From JAVVEH01 sp032251435 (GTDB lineage: Bacteria > Verrucomicrobiota > Lentisphaeria > Oligosphaerales > MVZH01): a stretch of DNA of 25,777 nucleotides. Shown here piece by piece: positions 1 to 7,726 of the stretch. The notes below the pieces were generated by a model that had not been told where the DNA came from, made no database searches, and saw only the letters and a list, made by a program, of their open reading frames with translations. A program made the translations under genes and the position numbers. Location: contig JAVVEH010000054.1 in NCBI GenBank assembly GCA_032251435.1, positions 1-25,777 on the forward strand, read 5' to 3'. Position 1 is the first letter of the stretch, and each line of letters starts with the position of its first letter.

Positions 1-366
1 GCGCTGGCGATCTATCCGTCATCCGTCTGGCAGCAGATTCGCCAGGACGATCCCCGGCCTGTCAACCGGATCGCCGACAGCTTGGTCAGCCGCCGTCACC
101 TGAGGCGTCTGGGCGCGTTCACATCGGTGGAACAACTGTCGAACCAAGGCCGCCTGACCATTCCGCCCCAATTCCGGGAGCGGTTGAACTTGCTTCCCGG
201 CAGCGAGATTTACGCGGTGGGTTGCGAAGTGGGCGTTGAGCTCTGGCATGCGGAAATGTGGCTGGCGGAATCCGAAGCCATGACCAGTCATGAGCTGGAG
301 CGCGGGCAATTTGAATTAAAGGCGGATCTGGACACCGGACGGCAAGCTGGACCGAGCGGTTTCTAA
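1..366 (+). CDS. mraZ: MraZ transcriptional regulator, C-terminal part (5' end outside window)
   Basis: The frame is open from base 1 to the TAA at 364-366, giving 121 residues that enter in mid-protein. The start of the visible part (ALAIYPSSVWQQI) matches the end of the first MraZ/AbrB-like repeat. The stretch LSNQGRLTIPPQFRERLNL is the second repeat, with the conserved D/N-x-Q-G-R-h-x-I-P core, followed by the family's ending around VELWHAEMW. MraZ is a DNA-binding, ring-forming repressor usually encoded first in the division and cell wall (dcw) cluster and acting on that cluster's own promoter. Here rsmH, normally next, is missing, and a small membrane protein gene follows about 100 bp later. 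The TTG at 82 is an internal codon, not the start. The family is clear; the true start cannot be seen. Confidence 0.85.
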   Translation, partial: ALAIYPSSVWQQIRQDDPRPVNRIADSLVSRRHLRRLGAFTSVEQLSNQGRLTIPPQFRERLNLLPGSEIYAVGCEVGVELWHAEMWLAESEAMTSHELERGQFELKADLDTGRQAGPSGF

Positions 367-462
367 CAGCTTGACAGGCGGGTCATGGTTGATTTTACGG
401 GGTTCAACACGGGGTCCGCGTTGAACGGAAAATAGAGTTCACACATGAAAGAGGAAAGGCGC

Positions 463-837
463 ATGAACATCTTTTCGTTGTCCTTCATACACTCATTGCC
501 ACTTTCCCCACTGGCGAGGTTCGACGCTATAGACATGGATGCCGTGACACGTAAGTGGAGGCGTCTGCGGGTCTTGTTACCCCGGCGGCGGCAACTAGCC
601 GTCATCGCCGGCTTAGTGCTCCTAGCTTTTTTGGCCACCGGCGCGGTTGAAGTGTCAACGGAAATGCGCAGCCGTCCACGACGGGCTCAACGGGCTCTTC
701 AGCACATCGGAAACTGGGGTGAAGACATCACGGCGACGTTACCCGTTCAGGGGCGTTCCGCCTGGGAAGATCTGGTCAAACAGGATCCGGCGCTGATGAT
801 CAATATCTGCACGGTCAAGTTATCCTCACGCAGGTGA
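463..837 (+). CDS. Small single-pass membrane protein in the FtsL position
   Basis: I do not recognise a family. The predicted protein has 124 residues. A very basic stretch (RKWRRLRVLLPRRRQ) precedes one hydrophobic helix (about LAVIAGLVLLAFLATGAV), followed by about 60 residues outside. This gives an N-in, C-out topology like FtsL. It lies 6 bp upstream of the PBP-like gene and between mraZ and ftsI/ftsW-like genes, which is where ftsL belongs in a dcw cluster. The C-terminal part has no obvious leucine-zipper coiled coil, so FtsL is only a positional guess. The ATG at 463 was chosen because a purine-rich GAGGAAAGG lies just upstream. The ATGs at 445 and 535 are also in frame, and a start at 535 would leave a 100-residue protein consisting of the basic patch, helix and tail. 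Confidence 0.5.
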   Translation: MNIFSLSFIHSLPLSPLARFDAIDMDAVTRKWRRLRVLLPRRRQLAVIAGLVLLAFLATGAVEVSTEMRSRPRRAQRALQHIGNWGEDITATLPVQGRSAWEDLVKQDPALMINICTVKLSSRR

Positions 838-843
838 TCACTC

Positions 844-1572
844 ATGGATGCCGGCGACTGGAACGACATGCCTCCAGCAGCTGACGCGGAGCTGTCGCTT
901 TGCCGTCACCGGTCCCGCTGGTTTGTCGTTTTCGCCGCCGTCTGGGCGCTTGTGATTATCGCCCGGATGAGTCAAATCATGATTTTTGACCAGGAGAAGC
1001 ACCTGGCGGACATTTCCCGTGAATCCTGGCACCGGGGAATGATTCCGCCGCAACGGGGACGCATTCTCGACAGTTCCGGCTTCCCCTTGGCGTGGTCGAT
1101 GCGGGACATCCAACTTCATTGGGCTATTTCTTCCGAGCCGGCCGCCGCCTGGCGCGCGTGGGCGGCGCTCACCGCGATTCCTGATCTGCCGATTCGCTTA
1201 ACGGCGGAGACTCTGCCGTCTTTATTTGGAAAAACCGTCACAGTCATTCCCAATATTTCCGCTGAAAACGCCCGTGTCATCCATGAATTATGCAAAGCCG
1301 AGCCTTCCTTCACGCTGGTTTCCCGGTTTGTCCGGCATCAAGCGGGGCCGCCGGCGTTGCGGCGTCTATTAGGGCACACAACCCAACGAAACGGCATTGA
1401 AATTGGTCTAAACGGGCTTGAAAGAACGCATGACAGTGTCTTGCGCGGCCGTCCCGGCATGTACCGTGTGATGCTGGATAACCAAGGGGAATGGATCATG
1501 GAGACATGGGAACTCGTGCAAGACATGCAAGCGGGTTACGATGTCTTCCTGCCCCGTCAAACAACAGATTAG
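844..1572 (+). CDS. Class B PBP pedestal (dimerization) domain protein lacking the transpeptidase domain
   Basis: This 242-residue protein has a cytoplasmic N-terminus, one membrane helix at about residues 26-47 and a periplasmic part resembling the PBP dimerization domain of FtsI/PBP2. Two family signatures are visible: RGRILDSSGFPLA (71-83; family RGxIxDRxGxxLA) and GLNGLERTHDSVLRGRPG (188-205; family GxxGLExxYdxxLxGxxG). The protein ends at GYDVFLPRQTTD, which corresponds to the G-x-D-V-x-L-T-I-D junction into the transpeptidase domain. The SxxK, SxN and KTG active-site motifs are absent because the whole catalytic domain is absent. The next gene begins 2 bp after the stop, so no remnant lies downstream. 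In SEDS-PBP pairs the pedestal contacts and activates the SEDS glycosyltransferase; a stand-alone pedestal acting on the adjacent SEDS protein is my inference. Confidence 0.75.
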   Translation: MDAGDWNDMPPAADAELSLCRHRSRWFVVFAAVWALVIIARMSQIMIFDQEKHLADISRESWHRGMIPPQRGRILDSSGFPLAWSMRDIQLHWAISSEPAAAWRAWAALTAIPDLPIRLTAETLPSLFGKTVTVIPNISAENARVIHELCKAEPSFTLVSRFVRHQAGPPALRRLLGHTTQRNGIEIGLNGLERTHDSVLRGRPGMYRVMLDNQGEWIMETWELVQDMQAGYDVFLPRQTTD

Positions 1573-1574
1573 CC

Positions 1575-2690
1575 ATGCGCATTTTCCCAAAACAACCCTC
1601 CGACGGAGATCTTCCTCCCCCGCGCTTAATCACTCTGCCGGGAGCGATTTGCGTCTTTTTGGGGTTGTTTGGCTGCCTGGCGATTTTTAACGCGACCTTC
1701 CACTTGGACACGCCCTTCCTTTTTCTCACCCGCCAGCTCGTTTGGCTGACTGTGGGGACCGCGGTCCTCATCATCGCCACGGCGATTCCCTCGCGGATGC
1801 ATAAAACTCTTTTACCCGTGTATGTTTTACTGGCGTACATTCCCTTGATTCTGGTTCTTTTTTATGGTGTCAGGATTAACAGCATGCGGGGATGGTTCGC
1901 CATCAGGACTATTTTTTATCAACCCAGCGAGACCGCCAAACCGATTTTCGTTCTCGTCCTGGCCTGGGTTCTGGGGCGCACTCAAGCTCACCGCCGGGAG
2001 TTTGTCAAGGGATTTCTTCCCGCCCTCGCCGTGCTTGTTTTATGGGCGATTCCCATCATTTTACAGCCGGACTTCGGTTCTCTGCTGGTGTACGGATTGA
2101 CCTTTTGCGTGCTTGTTTTATGCGCCGGCACGCGGGTCCGCCATCTCAGCGCCTGCGCGCCCGTTCTAGTCATTTTCCTCATCTGGGTGTTGATCACCCA
2201 TCCTTATGTGGCGCAACGAATGGCGGGATTTTTCAATCCGGAAAAATACCCGGATTCGTATGGATGGCATATCATTCAGTTCCATCGATCGCTGGCTTCA
2301 GGAGGCCTGTTTGGGAAATCCTGGGGTGAAGGGGTGTGGTCCCAAACGCACTTGCCTTTGGGGTACAGCGACTCCATCTTCGCCACCTTGGGCGAAGCCA
2401 TCGGCTTTATTGGTCTATGCCCGTTTGTCGGATTAATCGTCGTCTGGACGGTTTACGGCTATCGGCGGACTCAAGGACTAGCTGACGCGTTCGCCGCCAT
2501 GAGCATCCTCGGACTGACCGCTTGTTTATCCATTCAAGCGTTTATCCATCTGAGTGTGAATCTGGCCCTGCTTCCTCCCACCGGCATCACCCTTCCCTTA
2601 GTCAGCTACGGCGGCAGTTCATTGTTGAGCGCCGCCATCACCGTCGGTTTGGTCGAATCCTTCGCCCGCGGGAAAAAGCGGTTTCAGTAA
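1575..2690 (+). CDS. SEDS-family peptidoglycan glycosyltransferase (FtsW/RodA)
   Basis: This 371-residue polytopic membrane protein belongs to the SEDS family, which polymerises lipid II into glycan strands together with a class B PBP. Visible hallmarks are RGWFAI followed by QPSETAKP (conserved Q-P-S-E-x-x-K), the extracellular loop GEGVWSQTHLPLGYSDSIFA containing the conserved acidic residue (Asp266), GEAIGFIG, and LPLVSYGGSSLL near the C-terminus. The ATG at 1575 lies 2 bp after the stop of the PBP-like gene, suggesting translational coupling; in-frame codons further upstream would run through that gene. Sequence alone does not tell FtsW from RodA; the mraZ neighbourhood favours FtsW. Its 3' end overlaps the convergent lexA gene by 7 bp. 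Confidence 0.92.
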   Translation: MRIFPKQPSDGDLPPPRLITLPGAICVFLGLFGCLAIFNATFHLDTPFLFLTRQLVWLTVGTAVLIIATAIPSRMHKTLLPVYVLLAYIPLILVLFYGVRINSMRGWFAIRTIFYQPSETAKPIFVLVLAWVLGRTQAHRREFVKGFLPALAVLVLWAIPIILQPDFGSLLVYGLTFCVLVLCAGTRVRHLSACAPVLVIFLIWVLITHPYVAQRMAGFFNPEKYPDSYGWHIIQFHRSLASGGLFGKSWGEGVWSQTHLPLGYSDSIFATLGEAIGFIGLCPFVGLIVVWTVYGYRRTQGLADAFAAMSILGLTACLSIQAFIHLSVNLALLPPTGITLPLVSYGGSSLLSAAITVGLVESFARGKKRFQ

Positions 2691-3307
2691 TTCCGGTGCA
2701 ACGCGAAGACCACCCCCTGGACAAACACCTTGTCGGCGGGATAAAACTGCGACTTGAACTCAGGATTTGAGGGCCGGAGTTCGATCTGGCCGCCATCGGC
2801 GATATACAGTGTTTTCACGGTTGTCTCGCCTTCCACCATCGCCACGACAATGTCGCCGATGGACGGCGAACCAGTCTGCCGGGCCATGACAATATCCCCG
2901 TCCAGGATGCCCTCGTCGCGCATGCTTTCACCAAACACCCGCAGAGCGAAAAGCTTATGGCCGCCCACGCCCTTTGGGAGCAAGGCGGGATCGTACGTCA
3001 ACGTCTGTTCCACATGTTCCTCGGCCAGCAAGGGCGCCCCGGCGCTGATCCGGCCGAGCAACGGGATGCTCAATGTCAGAGAAAGGTGACGGGGTTGATC
3101 TGACCGGACGAGGGTTAAACTGCGGGCCTTGGATGTGCGGTTCACATAACCCTTTCGCTGCAAGGCGCGCAAATGAGCGAAGGCGGTCGCGGATTTTATG
3201 TCAAAGTAATCCGCGATTTCATACACCGTCGGGGCCATGCCCTCACGACGATTGAACATGTCAATAAAATCCAGAATTTCCTGCTGTTTGGTTGTTAACC
3301 CCTTCAT
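2684..3307 (-). CDS. lexA: LexA repressor
   Basis: This 207-residue protein has an N-terminal winged helix (LTTKQQEILDFI; APTVYEIADYFDIKSATAF; LRALQRKGYV) and a C-terminal S24/LexA protease domain. The self-cleavage site is the Ala89-Gly90 pair in ISAGAPLLAEE. The catalytic dyad is Ser128 (FGESMRDEG) and Lys165 (ETTVKTLY), 37 residues apart as in E. coli LexA. It would repress SOS genes until RecA-ssDNA triggers autocleavage. The start at 3307 is set by AAAGGAG upstream and by the usual M-x-x-L-T-x-x-Q beginning; a longer in-frame extension to 3421 lacks family similarity. It converges on the SEDS gene with a 7-bp overlap. The integron integrase at 22267-23241 is a possible target of SOS control. 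Confidence 0.95.
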   Translation of the reverse strand: MKGLTTKQQEILDFIDMFNRREGMAPTVYEIADYFDIKSATAFAHLRALQRKGYVNRTSKARSLTLVRSDQPRHLSLTLSIPLLGRISAGAPLLAEEHVEQTLTYDPALLPKGVGGHKLFALRVFGESMRDEGILDGDIVMARQTGSPSIGDIVVAMVEGETTVKTLYIADGGQIELRPSNPEFKSQFYPADKVFVQGVVFALHRNY

Positions 3308-3358
3308 AGCGGCTCCTTTGGTTATTTTTTTGAAACTTAGCGGATCGTTTCCCGGTGT

Positions 3359-3404
3359 TCCGTGTCCCGGCGCCCGCGAAACTGTCAACCTCACCGGACA
3401 CGGA
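3359..3404. repeat. 9-bp inverted repeat in the lexA leader
   Basis: TCCGTGTCC (3359-3367) and GGACACGGA (3396-3404) are perfect complements separated by 28 bp, between the putative lexA promoter and its start codon. They could be two half-sites for a regulator or a leader stem. Part of the motif (GTGTTCCGTGTCC) recurs at 9709-9721, so it may be only a dispersed intergenic word. Confidence 0.45.
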
Positions 3405-3407
3405 TAT

Positions 3408-3436
3408 AAAGTAGCGTCCACTTATGAAGGTGTCAA
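3408..3436 (-). promoter_or_regulatory. Putative lexA promoter
   Basis: On the minus strand TTGACA (3436-3431) is followed after 17 bp by TACTTT (3413-3408), a perfect -35 with a moderate -10 and ideal spacing. It would start transcription near 3401, about 95 bases upstream of the lexA start codon. A second TTGACA on the same strand (3388-3383) has no acceptable -10. Confidence 0.4.
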
Positions 3437-3453
3437 GTTAAACCTAACATTTT

Positions 3454-3477
3454 TTCGCATGATACTTATTCGCATGA
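3454..3477. promoter_or_regulatory. Direct repeat TTCGCATGA x2 upstream of lexA
   Basis: TTCGCATGA occurs at 3454-3462 and again at 3469-3477, a period of 15 bp, about 20 bp upstream of the putative lexA -35 box. LexA operators differ among phyla and direct-repeat operators are known, so this is a candidate LexA or other regulator site. Function is inferred. Confidence 0.4.
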
Positions 3478-3525
3478 AGAGGCTGGCCAGTCGTGGGTTT
3501 CCCGCGTGTTTCCGAGCCTTCGGTC

Positions 3526-3555
3526 ACCGCCGCGCTGACCAAGCCGCGCGGCGGT
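3526..3555 (-). terminator. Stem-loop immediately after the M16 peptidase gene
   Basis: ACCGCCGCGC (3526-3535) and GCGCGGCGGT (3546-3555) form a perfect 10-bp GC-rich stem with a 10-base loop, starting 2 bases past the peptidase stop codon on the minus strand. No T-run follows, so it may protect the 3' end or need Rho rather than act as an intrinsic terminator. Confidence 0.45.
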
Positions 3556-3557
3556 CA

Positions 3558-6380
3558 TCACTCTCCGTCGCCTGTTTCCGGCGTGATCACCACGATCACG
3601 GCTTTTTCCGGGTCGAGATATTCCCGCGCGTACGTGTCAACCTCCTCAACCGTCATGGTTTGATAATCCTCAACAAAATTCCGCGCCCACTCGAGTTGCC
3701 GGGGCCGTCGCCGGGATCCCGTCAGCACATTCATCCAATAGCCATTGGTCCGGCGATATTTGGCCAGTGAGGTTTGAACCGGGACGAGCACCCGGTTGAA
3801 AAGCTCCGTATCCACGCCCTGCCGACGCAGCTTCCCGACAATCGCCATCACCGCGTCTTTTATCCGCTCGGTGTCCTTGGGGTCGACTTTTACCAAAGCC
3901 ATAAGATACCCGTAATTTTCATAGGTGTCGCTCATATTTGATCCCGCCCAGGGCGAATACGCCCCGCCGATCCGCTCACGGATCTCCTCGCGGAGGCACT
4001 CATCAACAACCTGGGCGAGCAGGTTCACCCGCCGCGCGCGCCGAATATCCGAATAGGCGTCCGCTGTCGGCCAGAACAGTGACAACGACCCCCGGTCAAT
4101 TTTCGTCGGCACGGAAAACGCGCGCGTCCCCGGCCGCGCGAACGTGACGGGCCGGATGTCAGGGGTGTTCTCCTTGGCGGCGGGCAGTGACCCGAAATAG
4201 CGGCTGACAAGGTCGACGCATGCGTCCGAATCGATATCGCCGACAATTGATATTTCCACGGGCTCCATATCCCGCTGCCGGGCGACCCAGGCCCGAACAT
4301 CGTCAGCCGTGAGTTGGTTAAACGCGTCAATACCGGGCACTCCGAACCGGTGGTCTCCATCGGCGAGCAGGCTTGGTATTTTGAGTCGCCAGACCCCATC
4401 CGCGGTGCGGGACATTTCCCGATAATTTTCCGCGTATCGTTTACGGGCCAGGCGCATGGCTTCGGGCCGGTACCCCGGATCCGTAAAGTAGGCCCGGGCC
4501 ACCCGCAGCGTCAATTCCAGGTCTTCCGGAATGGTGACGCCGGTGAACGCGAGATGGCTGTCTTCGGCCTTGAAGCCGATGTGGACAGAGCGGCCCGCCA
4601 GAATAGATTTCAATTCTTCCCGGCTATGTTTACCCAGCCCCCCCTCGATCATGATCATTTCCGCCAGCCGCCCCAATCCCGGTTTATCCTCCGGCAAGAC
4701 GCTGACACCAAGACCAAATCGCAGATTAATTTGAATTTCCTTGGCTTTAAAATCCGTTTTTTTCAGATTGAGTCTCACGCCATTGTCAAAGTCAATCCGC
4801 TCAATGCCCAGATCCTCAATCGTTTCACGCCGGATTGGACTCCCCGCTCCGGCGGTGACAGGCGCATAGGCGAATTCAACCTTTTCCGTGACGGCCGGAG
4901 GGTCCACCTCCACAGCGGCGCTTTCCGCGTGAACCGTTATGATTTCCCGCTCATCCGCCCGGGCGTCACCCGTCACCGTCAGCAGCGTATGATCCGCTTC
5001 CCACGCTTTCCTGAAAGCGGCCAAAATAGCGGCGTTATCGAGACGTGTGACGTAGTCTTTGAGCAAGTCCCGATTTTGCCCGGGGGAAAGAAAGACTGTT
5101 TCCTGGCTGACGCTTCGCAGCATAGCGCCCGCCAGAGCCCGGCTGTCACGCGTCGCGGCTTTCATGACAGCGACATCCAGACTCTGCAGGTAGCGCGCCT
5201 TTTGCTCGTCGATTTCAGCGGGAGTGAAGCCAAAGGTCAACGCTTTGCGCAATTCCCGCTCGGCCAGCGCCAGCATGTCACGCCAATGCTCCGGTTCGCC
5301 GGCCAAACTGACACCCGCGTGCCTGGCCCAGCCATACGCGTGATACGAGTACGCCGAGCCGGAGGTGAAAACGGCCCCCTCCCGTTTGGCGAGTTTCTGG
5401 AGGCGGCGGTTAAGGATGCCCTCCCCGATATCCCGGGCGACCAGATACTGGCGGTATTCCGCGCTGTCCGCGGGTTCATCCGCGCGGGTGACCACACCGA
5501 TGCTCACGTCGGTATTTTTCGCTTCCGCGTCCCAATACGTGAACGCTTTAACACCTTGATGATCAAAATCCCCAAACTCCGGAACGGGTTGTTCCGGGGC
5601 GCCGGATGTCATGTCAGAAAACGCCTTTTCAATATGGGGTTTGAGCTTTTCAAACGTGGTGTCACCGACTAGGATCAGCGTCATGCGCTCGGGCCGGTAC
5701 CAGGTATTATAAAAAAAGTCGAAATCCGGTTTTTTAAGATGTTCAATGACGTCTTTTTCGCCAATGGGCATCCGGCGTGAAAACCGTGCGTCGTCGTAAA
5801 TGAATGTGAACAAAGCTTTTCGTATCCGCCAGTCAACCGAGTCACGATCCCCCATTTCGGCGAGAATAACGCCTCGTTCCCGGTCAATTTCAGTTTCCAG
5901 AAGCGAGAGCCGGCGGGCGTAATCCCCCAGCAGCAGAAAGGCCTTGTCCAGCGTGCCGGGATCCGTGTTGGGAAGGTCCAGGGAATAGACCGTTTGGTCA
6001 AAGCTGGTGAAGGCGTTGACATCCCCGCCGAAATTCATCCCGATGGTCTGGAAATATTTGACCAGCTCGCCCGGATCAAAATGTTCTGAGCCGTTAAACG
6101 CCATATGCTCGAGAAAATGAGCGATGCCGCGGTGCTCATCCTTCTCGTGAATGGAGCCGGCGGCGACGCGTAAATAGGCGAACAGGCGGTCCCGGGGCTC
6201 TTTAGCGGGATAAAAGACATAGCGCAATCCATTGGGAAAAGCGCCGAAAACAGCGTTTGGATCTGGTTTCAGGTCACTCCGCTCATGGGGAAAGCCGGCC
6301 CCGGCGGCGGTCAGCAGAATGCCCGGTATCAGGACAAGAACCAGACGCCTGGCGGCATAATGGCTAAAAAAACGACGCAT
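3558..6380 (-). CDS. Secreted M16 (pitrilysin/insulinase family) zinc metallopeptidase
   Basis: This 940-residue protein begins with a signal peptide (MRRFFSHYAARRLVLVLIPG, then ILLTAAGAG), so it acts outside the cytoplasm or in the periplasm. The inverted zinc motif HFLEH lies at residues 88-92, and the third ligand is Glu168 in IDRERGVI, matching the H-x-x-E-H-(x75)-E spacing of active M16 enzymes. Length and layout fit the two-repeat, four-domain architecture, with the second, inactive half from roughly residue 490. Such proteins degrade short or unfolded polypeptides; the substrate is unknown. The start at 6380 was chosen because AGGAGA lies upstream and it puts the signal peptide first; the frame stays open to 6497 without similarity. 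It is transcribed alone, divergent from trpS. Confidence 0.9.
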   Translation of the reverse strand: MRRFFSHYAARRLVLVLIPGILLTAAGAGFPHERSDLKPDPNAVFGAFPNGLRYVFYPAKEPRDRLFAYLRVAAGSIHEKDEHRGIAHFLEHMAFNGSEHFDPGELVKYFQTIGMNFGGDVNAFTSFDQTVYSLDLPNTDPGTLDKAFLLLGDYARRLSLLETEIDRERGVILAEMGDRDSVDWRIRKALFTFIYDDARFSRRMPIGEKDVIEHLKKPDFDFFYNTWYRPERMTLILVGDTTFEKLKPHIEKAFSDMTSGAPEQPVPEFGDFDHQGVKAFTYWDAEAKNTDVSIGVVTRADEPADSAEYRQYLVARDIGEGILNRRLQKLAKREGAVFTSGSAYSYHAYGWARHAGVSLAGEPEHWRDMLALAERELRKALTFGFTPAEIDEQKARYLQSLDVAVMKAATRDSRALAGAMLRSVSQETVFLSPGQNRDLLKDYVTRLDNAAILAAFRKAWEADHTLLTVTGDARADEREIITVHAESAAVEVDPPAVTEKVEFAYAPVTAGAGSPIRRETIEDLGIERIDFDNGVRLNLKKTDFKAKEIQINLRFGLGVSVLPEDKPGLGRLAEMIMIEGGLGKHSREELKSILAGRSVHIGFKAEDSHLAFTGVTIPEDLELTLRVARAYFTDPGYRPEAMRLARKRYAENYREMSRTADGVWRLKIPSLLADGDHRFGVPGIDAFNQLTADDVRAWVARQRDMEPVEISIVGDIDSDACVDLVSRYFGSLPAAKENTPDIRPVTFARPGTRAFSVPTKIDRGSLSLFWPTADAYSDIRRARRVNLLAQVVDECLREEIRERIGGAYSPWAGSNMSDTYENYGYLMALVKVDPKDTERIKDAVMAIVGKLRRQGVDTELFNRVLVPVQTSLAKYRRTNGYWMNVLTGSRRRPRQLEWARNFVEDYQTMTVEEVDTYAREYLDPEKAVIVVITPETGDGE

Positions 6381-6545
6381 ACATATCTCCTGTGGGGATC
6401 GTTCAAAGGGTAAGCCGCCGGGGGTCTGTCCGCCGGTGAACCAACCATAGTCCATTAACAGACAGTTTCCACAAGCGACAGTTCCGCCGCGGCGCAAATC
6501 AGCCCGCGCCCGGTCTGCCCATGCCGCCGCGGAGGCATTTTTTTT

Positions 6546-6658
6546 GTAACCGGTTAGTAGCTGGGGCGTAGGCCGGGGTTCCTTGCCCGGCTATGCCTTA
6601 AGACAGTCGGCCTTGGAAGACCGCCCTACACAATGTCCCCCGGCTGCTAACCGGTTGC
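6546..6658. repeat. MITE-like 113-bp element, copy 1
   Basis: The element has imperfect terminal inverted repeats of about 22 bp (left GTAACCGGTTAGTAGCTGGG; right end, read inward, GCAACCGGTTAGCAGCCGGG) and encloses two smaller internal stem-loops. A copy of equal length with 8 single-base differences, all transitions, lies at 8943-9055 in the same orientation. Copy 1 is flanked by T8 (6538-6545) and T7 (6660-6666). It contains no gene. It resembles a non-autonomous mobile element or REP-type hairpin. It fills most of the 363-bp gap between the M16 gene and trpS; the rest shows nothing I can name. Confidence 0.75.
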
Positions 6659-6743
6659 ATTTTTTTCATTGTTTCATTATGAAGACAGCTTTAGGCGGTT
6701 ATGGTATGCGGTTTATAGCATTTAACCCACGGATTCCCTTACC

Positions 6744-7721
6744 ATGGCAAAAAAACGAATTCTTTCCGGTCTGCAACCGTCCGGCACATTACATATCGGC
6801 AACTATTTCGGCATGATGAAACCGGCGTTGGATTTACAGGCCGACGGCAATGAGTGCTATTATTTCATCGCTGACTATCACGCCTTGACACAACTTCCCG
6901 CCCCCGACACCCTCCGTGAACGGGTTTTAGGGGTCGCGGTGGACTTTCTGGCCTGCGGTCTGGATCCGGAAAAATCCGTTTTTTTCCGGCAGTCCGACAT
7001 TCCCCAAGTGCCGGAATTAACTTGGATATTAAGTTGTCTGACACCGATTGGCCTTCTGGAACGGTGCCACAGCTTCAAAGACAAGGTCGCCAAGGGCATT
7101 AAACCTAACCACGGCTTGTTTTCCTACCCGGTGCTCATGGCGGCGGATATTCTCTTGTATGATTCGGAGATTGTTCCCGTCGGCAAAGATCAGAAACAGC
7201 ATGTGGAAGTGACCCGGGACCTGGCCTTGAAATTCAACAACATCTACAGCGCGGACGGCTTGGTCGTGCCGGCCCCGATGATTCGGGAAGAAGTGGCCGT
7301 GGTGCCCGGATTGGACGGGCAGAAAATGTCCAAGAGCTATGACAACACGATCGAATTATTCGGACCGGAAAAAGCCATGCGGAAAAAAGTCATGAAAATC
7401 GTCACGGATTCCACGCCCATGGAAGCGCCTAAAAATCCGGACACATGTCACGTTTTCGCCTTGTATAAATTGTTCGCCAATGAAGACGAGATCAGCGCGC
7501 TGGCCACCCGGTATCGTGAAGGCGGCATGGGATACGGGCAGGCCAAGCAGGCGTTATTTGAGCGGTATATGGAGTACTTCCAGCCCCTCCGGACCCGGCG
7601 CGCCGAGCTGCTGGCCGATTTGGGGTACGTTGAAAAAGTGCTTGAAGACGGCGCCGAACGGGCGCGGGACGTGGCGGAAAAGACCATGCGGCGCGTCCGC
7701 CGTCTGGTGGGATTGCGGTAG
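6744..7721 (+). CDS. trpS: Tryptophanyl-tRNA synthetase
   Basis: This 325-residue class I synthetase charges tRNA-Trp with tryptophan. The HIGH-type signature is HIGN at residues 17-20 within SGLQPSGTLHIGNYFG, and the KMSKS loop is intact at 194-198 (GQKMSKSYDN). SCLTPIGLLERCHSFKDK and YPVLMAADILLYD are further TrpRS landmarks, and the length is normal for a bacterial enzyme. The ATG at 6744 is the only sensible start; upstream Shine-Dalgarno complementarity is weak. A SixA-like gene follows after 5 bp, so the two are probably co-transcribed. The gene sits between the two 113-bp repeats. Confidence 0.96.
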   Translation: MAKKRILSGLQPSGTLHIGNYFGMMKPALDLQADGNECYYFIADYHALTQLPAPDTLRERVLGVAVDFLACGLDPEKSVFFRQSDIPQVPELTWILSCLTPIGLLERCHSFKDKVAKGIKPNHGLFSYPVLMAADILLYDSEIVPVGKDQKQHVEVTRDLALKFNNIYSADGLVVPAPMIREEVAVVPGLDGQKMSKSYDNTIELFGPEKAMRKKVMKIVTDSTPMEAPKNPDTCHVFALYKLFANEDEISALATRYREGGMGYGQAKQALFERYMEYFQPLRTRRAELLADLGYVEKVLEDGAERARDVAEKTMRRVRRLVGLR

Positions 7722-7726
7722 AGCCA

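Noticed and set aside
4314..5672. Long open frame on the plus strand opposite the M16 peptidase gene
   Set aside because: It lies wholly antisense to a well-supported peptidase with intact motifs, has no recognisable domain, and is explained by high-GC codon bias.
6521..6545. Possible terminator (ATGCC/GGCAT stem followed by T8) on the plus strand
   Set aside because: No plus-strand gene ends here, the stem is only 5 bp, and the T run is better explained as the flank of the 113-bp element.
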